A stretch of DNA of 64,000 nucleotides. It comes from Solirubrobacteraceae bacterium. Its GTDB lineage: Bacteria > Actinomycetota > Thermoleophilia > Solirubrobacterales > Solirubrobacteraceae. The stretch spans positions 62,001 to 126,000 of the forward strand of contig JAUJOT010000006.1 in assembly GCA_030447505.1 (NCBI GenBank), read 5' to 3'. Positions 60,906-64,000 of the stretch are shown in pieces; the stretch's first letter is position 1; the number at the start of each line of letters is the position of its first letter. The notes beneath the pieces were generated by a model, which was given only the letters and a program-made list of their open reading frames with translations, had not been told where the DNA came from and did no database searches. Both the position numbers and the translations under genes were made by a program.

Positions 60906-62684
60906 ATGCGCTCGCTCCTCGCCACGACCGCCGCCACGGTCGTCGCGCTCGTCGCCTTCGCCCCCGTGACGTGGGCCTCCGGCCCGCCCACGTCGATCGG
61001 CCGCCACGGCGCTGCCGCGACCGTCGACCGGCTCGCAACCCAGGCCGCGATCGCCACGCTGCGGCGCGGTGGCAACGCGACGGACGCCGCCGTCACGGCG
61101 GCCGCCGTGCTCGGCGTCACCGAGCCGTTCTCGTGCGGGATCGGCGGCGGCGGCTTCATGGTCTCCTACGACGCGCGCGCACGCGAGGTCACGACCAGCG
61201 ACCACCGCGAGCGCGCGCCGCAGGCGATGGGCCCCGACGCGTTCTTCGAGAACGGCGTGCCGCTGGCGTTCAGCGACGCCCGCTACAGCGGGCTGTCGGT
61301 CGGCGTGCCGGGAACGGTGCGCGGCTGGGCCCGCGCGCTGCGCAAGCACGGGACGATCTCGCTCGCCGAGGCGCTCGCGCCCGCGATCCGCGTCGCGCGG
61401 CGCGGCTTCGTCGTCGACGAGACGTTCGCCGCACAGACGCAGGAGAACCTCGACTTCTTCGACGACGTGCCTGCGACGGCCGCGCTGTACCTCGATCCTG
61501 ACGGCACGCCGCGTGACGTCGGCAGCGTCTTTCGCAACCCCGATCTGGCCCGCAGCTACGAGCTGATCGCGCACCGCGGCGCGCGCGCCTTCTACCGCGG
61601 TGCGATCGCCGACGCGATCGTGCAGACCGTCCGCAACCCGCCCGTCGGCCCGTCGGCGAACCACGTCTTCCGGCCCGGCGTGATGGAGCCGAAGGACCTG
61701 CGCACGTACAGGGCGCCCGAGCGCCCGCCGGTCCACTCGACGTATCGCGGCCTCGACGTCTTCGGTATGGGGCCGCCGTCGAGCGGCGGTTCCACCGTCG
61801 CCGAGGCGCTGAACATCCTCGAGGGCTACGAGCTCGGCTCGATGACGCGCGCCGACGCGCTGCACCTCGAGCTCGAGGCGGCACGCCTGGCCTTCGCCGA
61901 TCGCGGCGCTTACGTCGCCGATCCCGACTTCTTCGACGTCCCGCTCGCCGGGCTGATCTCAAAGGACTTCGCGGCGACGCGGCGCGCCCTGATCGGCGAG
62001 ACGGCGCCGACGAGCCCCGTCGCCCCCGGCGACCCGTACCCGTTCGACGATCGCGCGGGCGCCGCCGGCGGCGAGCCCTCGGTGACATCGACGCGCGCGG
62101 GCACGACGACGCACATCACGGTCGCCGACAAGCGCGGCGACATCGTCTCCTACACGTTCACGATCGAATCGACGGGCGGGTCGGGCCTCGTCGTGCCGGG
62201 CTACGGGTTCCTGCTCAACAACGAGCTGACGGACTTCAACTTCAACTCGACGACGCACCCCAACCGGGTCGAGGGCGGCAAGCGCCCGCGCAGCTCGATG
62301 GCGCCGACGATCGTCCTGCGCGACCGGCGGCCGTGGCTCGGGCTCGGCTCGCCCGGCGGCTCGACGATCATCACAACCGTCCTGGGGATCCTCGTCGATC
62401 GGGTCGACCGCGCCAGGACGCTGCCCGCCGCGATCGCGGCCCCGCGCGCGAGTCAGCGCAACACCCCCGCGACGACGGCCGAGCCGGCGTTCATCGCCTC
62501 GCCAGAGGCAGCGGCGCTCGTCGCACGCGGGCACACGTTCGCGCCGCCGCCGGCGACAGGCGGCGTATCGGAGATCGGAGCCGCGACCGCCGTCGAGTTC
62601 CTCCGCAGGCACCGCCTGCTGGCGGCCGCCGAGCCGGTACGGCGCGGTGGCGGCAGCGCGCTCGTGGTGCGCCCGGCGCGGTGA
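60906..62684 (+). CDS. ggt: Gamma-glutamyltransferase, secreted
   Basis: 592-residue Ntn-hydrolase. A signal peptide (LLATTAATVVALVAFAPVTWA) is followed by the large subunit: AIATLRRGGNATDAAVTAAA, GIGGGGFMVSYDARAREV, GMGPPSSGGSTVAEALNILE. Autocleavage should occur before the Thr in AGTTTHITVADKRGDIVSYT, which becomes the nucleophile of the small subunit. GSGLVVPGYGFLLNNELTDF and LGSPGGSTIITTVLGI complete the site. It hydrolyses or transfers gamma-glutamyl groups outside the membrane. ATG 60906 follows a GGAGG site. Confidence 0.95.
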   Translation: MRSLLATTAATVVALVAFAPVTWASGPPTSIGRHGAAATVDRLATQAAIATLRRGGNATDAAVTAAAVLGVTEPFSCGIGGGGFMVSYDARAREVTTSDHRERAPQAMGPDAFFENGVPLAFSDARYSGLSVGVPGTVRGWARALRKHGTISLAEALAPAIRVARRGFVVDETFAAQTQENLDFFDDVPATAALYLDPDGTPRDVGSVFRNPDLARSYELIAHRGARAFYRGAIADAIVQTVRNPPVGPSANHVFRPGVMEPKDLRTYRAPERPPVHSTYRGLDVFGMGPPSSGGSTVAEALNILEGYELGSMTRADALHLELEAARLAFADRGAYVADPDFFDVPLAGLISKDFAATRRALIGETAPTSPVAPGDPYPFDDRAGAAGGEPSVTSTRAGTTTHITVADKRGDIVSYTFTIESTGGSGLVVPGYGFLLNNELTDFNFNSTTHPNRVEGGKRPRSSMAPTIVLRDRRPWLGLGSPGGSTIITTVLGILVDRVDRARTLPAAIAAPRASQRNTPATTAEPAFIASPEAAALVARGHTFAPPPATGGVSEIGAATAVEFLRRHRLLAAAEPVRRGGGSALVVRPAR

Positions 62685-62728
62685 CGCGCGGCGACCGCGC
62701 GCGCGTCGGCGTACGCCGCCGACGGTCG

Positions 62729-62767
62729 TTGCACGCGCAATCATGATCGCTATACTTGCGCTAGCAA
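62729..62767 (+). promoter_or_regulatory. Dioxygenase promoter with two TTGC-N4-GCAA operator-like boxes
   Basis: -35 TTGCAC (62729-62734), 16-bp spacer, -10 TATACT (62751-62756). Two boxes of the same form overlap it: TTGCACGCGCAA (62729-62740) over the -35, and TTGCGCTAGCAA (62756-62767) over the -10/+1 region. Their centres are 27 bp apart. The arrangement suggests repression by a dimeric regulator of the MarR kind. Confidence 0.65.
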
Positions 62768-62801
62768 CTACGGCAAGCCCAGCCCTCCCAAAAGGATCAG
62801 C

Positions 62802-63752
62802 ATGAACCTCGACGGCATCCACCACATCACCGCGATCACCGGCGACGCGGCGCGCAACGTCGACTTCTACACGCGCGTGCTCGGGCTGCGGATGACCGCG
62901 AAGACCGTCAACCAGGACGACCCGAGCGTCTACCACCTCTTCTACGGTGACGAGAACGCGCAGCCCGGCGCCGACCTGACGTTCTTCGAGTACCCGAGTG
63001 CGATGCCCGGCCGGCCGGGCGCCGGGATGGTCCACCGTGTCGTGTGGCGCGTCGCGTCGCCGGACGCGATCGCCTTCTGGGCCGCGCGCCTCGAGGACGA
63101 CGGCATCACGACCGAGCGCCTCGACGGGGGCAGCCTGCTGTTCGCCGACCCCGAGGGGCTCGACCACGAGCTGATCGTCGACGACAGCAGCGACGAGCCG
63201 CTGATCGCCGAGCACCCCGAGATCCCGCCAGCGCTCGCGCTGCAGGGCTTCGCGGGCGTGCGCGCCTACAGCGCGCATCTCGAGGGCAGCTCGCTGATCC
63301 TCGAGCGGTTGATGGGCGCCACGCGCCGCGAGGGCGAAGGCGAGACGTTCGAGCTGCGCGGCGAGCGCCGCGGCGGCTGGATCGCCTGGGATCCGGCGCC
63401 CGACGCGCCGGGCCGTCAGAGCGCGGGCACCGTCCACCACGTGGCCTGGGCGACGAGCGACGCCGACATGCCGAGCTGGATCGAGACCGTGACGAACGCG
63501 GGCATCCCCAACTCGGGCTATGTCGACCGCCACTACTTCCACTCGCTGTACTTCCGCGAGCCGGGCGGTGTGCTCTACGAGCTGGCGACGCGCGAGCCCG
63601 GCTTCACGGTCGACGGACCCGTCGAGGAGCTCGGCACGAAGCTCATCCTGCCGCCGTTCCTCGAGCCGCGGCGCGAGCAGATCGCGGCCCGGCTGACGCC
63701 GCTGCCGGACCCGCGCGCGGCCTGGAGGCCCGCCGAGACGACGCAGGCGTAG
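62802..63752 (+). CDS. Ring-cleaving dioxygenase, glyoxalase (VOC) fold
   Basis: 316-residue two-domain VOC protein of the MhqO/LinE-like group. DGIHHITAITGDAARNVDFY has the first metal His. TVHHVAWATSDADMPSWIET holds the second-domain His, and SLYFREPGGVLYELATREPG the metal Glu. NQDDPSVYHLFYGDENAQPG and the final ILPPFLEPRREQI are family landmarks. Relatives cleave hydroquinone- or catechol-like rings with Fe2+. ATG 62802 has AAAGGA upstream and a promoter with twin operators. The same family's N-terminal remnant lies at 27331 next to a MarR gene. Confidence 0.92.
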   Translation: MNLDGIHHITAITGDAARNVDFYTRVLGLRMTAKTVNQDDPSVYHLFYGDENAQPGADLTFFEYPSAMPGRPGAGMVHRVVWRVASPDAIAFWAARLEDDGITTERLDGGSLLFADPEGLDHELIVDDSSDEPLIAEHPEIPPALALQGFAGVRAYSAHLEGSSLILERLMGATRREGEGETFELRGERRGGWIAWDPAPDAPGRQSAGTVHHVAWATSDADMPSWIETVTNAGIPNSGYVDRHYFHSLYFREPGGVLYELATREPGFTVDGPVEELGTKLILPPFLEPRREQIAARLTPLPDPRAAWRPAETTQA

Positions 63753-63766
63753 AGCGTGCCCGTGCC

Positions 63767-63795
63767 GCGGCCCCGGCGGCTTCCGACGGGGCCGC
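63767..63795. terminator. Hairpin between convergent dioxygenase and lytic transglycosylase genes
   Basis: GCGGCCCC (63767-63774) pairs with GGGGCCGC (63788-63795), a perfect 8-bp stem with a 13-nt loop, midway between two convergent genes. No U-run is present on either strand, so its strength as a terminator is uncertain. Confidence 0.45.
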
Positions 63796-63839
63796 TACGG
63801 CGCGCGGGGGCGAAACGAGCGGTGCGGGCGCAGCACGTC

Positions 63840-64000
63840 TCACTTCACCAGACGCACCTCGAGCGCGCCGCCGGCGACCGCCTCGCCGGCCCCGCCGAGC
63901 AGACCGAGGACCCGCGCGACGTAGCCGCGCGTCTCGCGATAGGGCGGCACGCAGCCGCAGTCGGCGACGCGCGCCGGGCCGGCGTTGTAGGCGGCGAGCG
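63840..64000 (-). CDS. Lytic transglycosylase (SLT domain), C-terminal end, cut by the window
   Basis: The last 52 codons of a minus-strand gene entering from the right edge. LAAYNAGPARVADCGCVPPY and RETRGYVARVLGLLG match the conserved end of the Slt/goose-lysozyme-like domain (AAYNAGPGxV ... PPYxETxxYV). The enzyme cleaves peptidoglycan glycan chains outside the membrane. The catalytic Glu and N-terminal part lie beyond the window. The stop is TGA at 63842-63840. Confidence 0.9.
   Translation of the reverse strand, partial: LAAYNAGPARVADCGCVPPYRETRGYVARVLGLLGGAGEAVAGGALEVRLVK

Overview
The window is about 70% G+C and densely packed with genes on both strands. Starts are a mix of ATG and GTG, and many junctions are of the ATGA or GTGA type. 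This fits a high-GC actinobacterium, most likely of the Thermoleophilia/Solirubrobacterales kind. Supporting signs are an ImuB-like polymerase followed by a DUF6504 protein, GAAC-N4-GTTC LexA boxes, System I (Ccm) cytochrome c maturation with a Cys-type CcmE, and a Ser/Thr kinase. The taxonomic placement is inference from gene content, not from a phylogeny.

Layout. 0-5 kb: an SOS-type imuB-like gene with DUF6504, then a membrane PAS-GAF-SpoIIE phosphatase with its STAS partner. 4.8-6.4 kb: a scar holding a frameshifted DUF5305 membrane-protein gene and a Tn3 transposase relic. 6.5-8.4 kb: RNase P RNA, an RDD protein, lexA with its own SOS box, and tRNA-Leu. 8.6-13 kb: a LysR regulator, an iron-type alcohol dehydrogenase and a membrane-anchored molybdopterin oxidoreductase. 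13-19 kb: secG, ccmF, ccmE, ccmG and ccmH with small zinc-ribbon proteins and tRNA-Gly. 18.6-27 kb: housekeeping genes (argS, rlmH, tgt, an M48 protease, a Ser/Thr kinase, hsp20, a MarR regulator). 27.3-30.8 kb: an accessory stretch with a dioxygenase relic and esterase, then a decayed STAND/NB-ARC-like conflict locus with GDRN motifs and broken Cys/Trp-rich repeats. 30.8-48.9 kb: the most unusual region (below). 48.8-53.3 kb: the glycolytic operon gap-pgk-tpiA-gpmI. 53.5-64 kb: a ROK kinase, DUF4186, rapZ, uvrC, DUF2294, an MBL-fold protein, gamma-glutamyltransferase, a ring-cleaving dioxygenase with twin operators, and the end of a lytic transglycosylase gene.

The 30.8-48.9 kb locus has two divergent arms around a 196-bp control region at about 41.8-42.0 kb. 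The leftward arm is a 12-gene chain: XRE-cupin regulator, carbamate kinase, FdrA/AllF, MSMEG_0565-type glycosyltransferase, OsmC, a ferritin-like protein, a methyltransferase, an aminotransferase-fold protein lacking its catalytic lysine, a LysA-type PLP decarboxylase, a CoA-disulfide-reductase-type flavoprotein, a small protein and a TauE exporter. The rightward arm has Sll0783/MSMEG_0572 (NitB-like), an unrecognised 209-residue protein, an amidohydrolase, the MSMEG_0568 radical SAM protein, the Sll0786 acetyltransferase, the Sll0787 AIR-synthase-like protein (opposite strand), DUF1116 (AllG) and DUF2877 (AllH). It therefore combines most of a Nit1C nitrogen-scavenging cluster, without its nitrilase, with all three subunits of an AllFGH-type oxamate carbamoyltransferase and a carbamate kinase. 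My inference is one nitrogen-acquisition or specialised pathway in which a modified nitrogen compound is handled through carbamoyl phosphate. The substrate cannot be read from the sequence.
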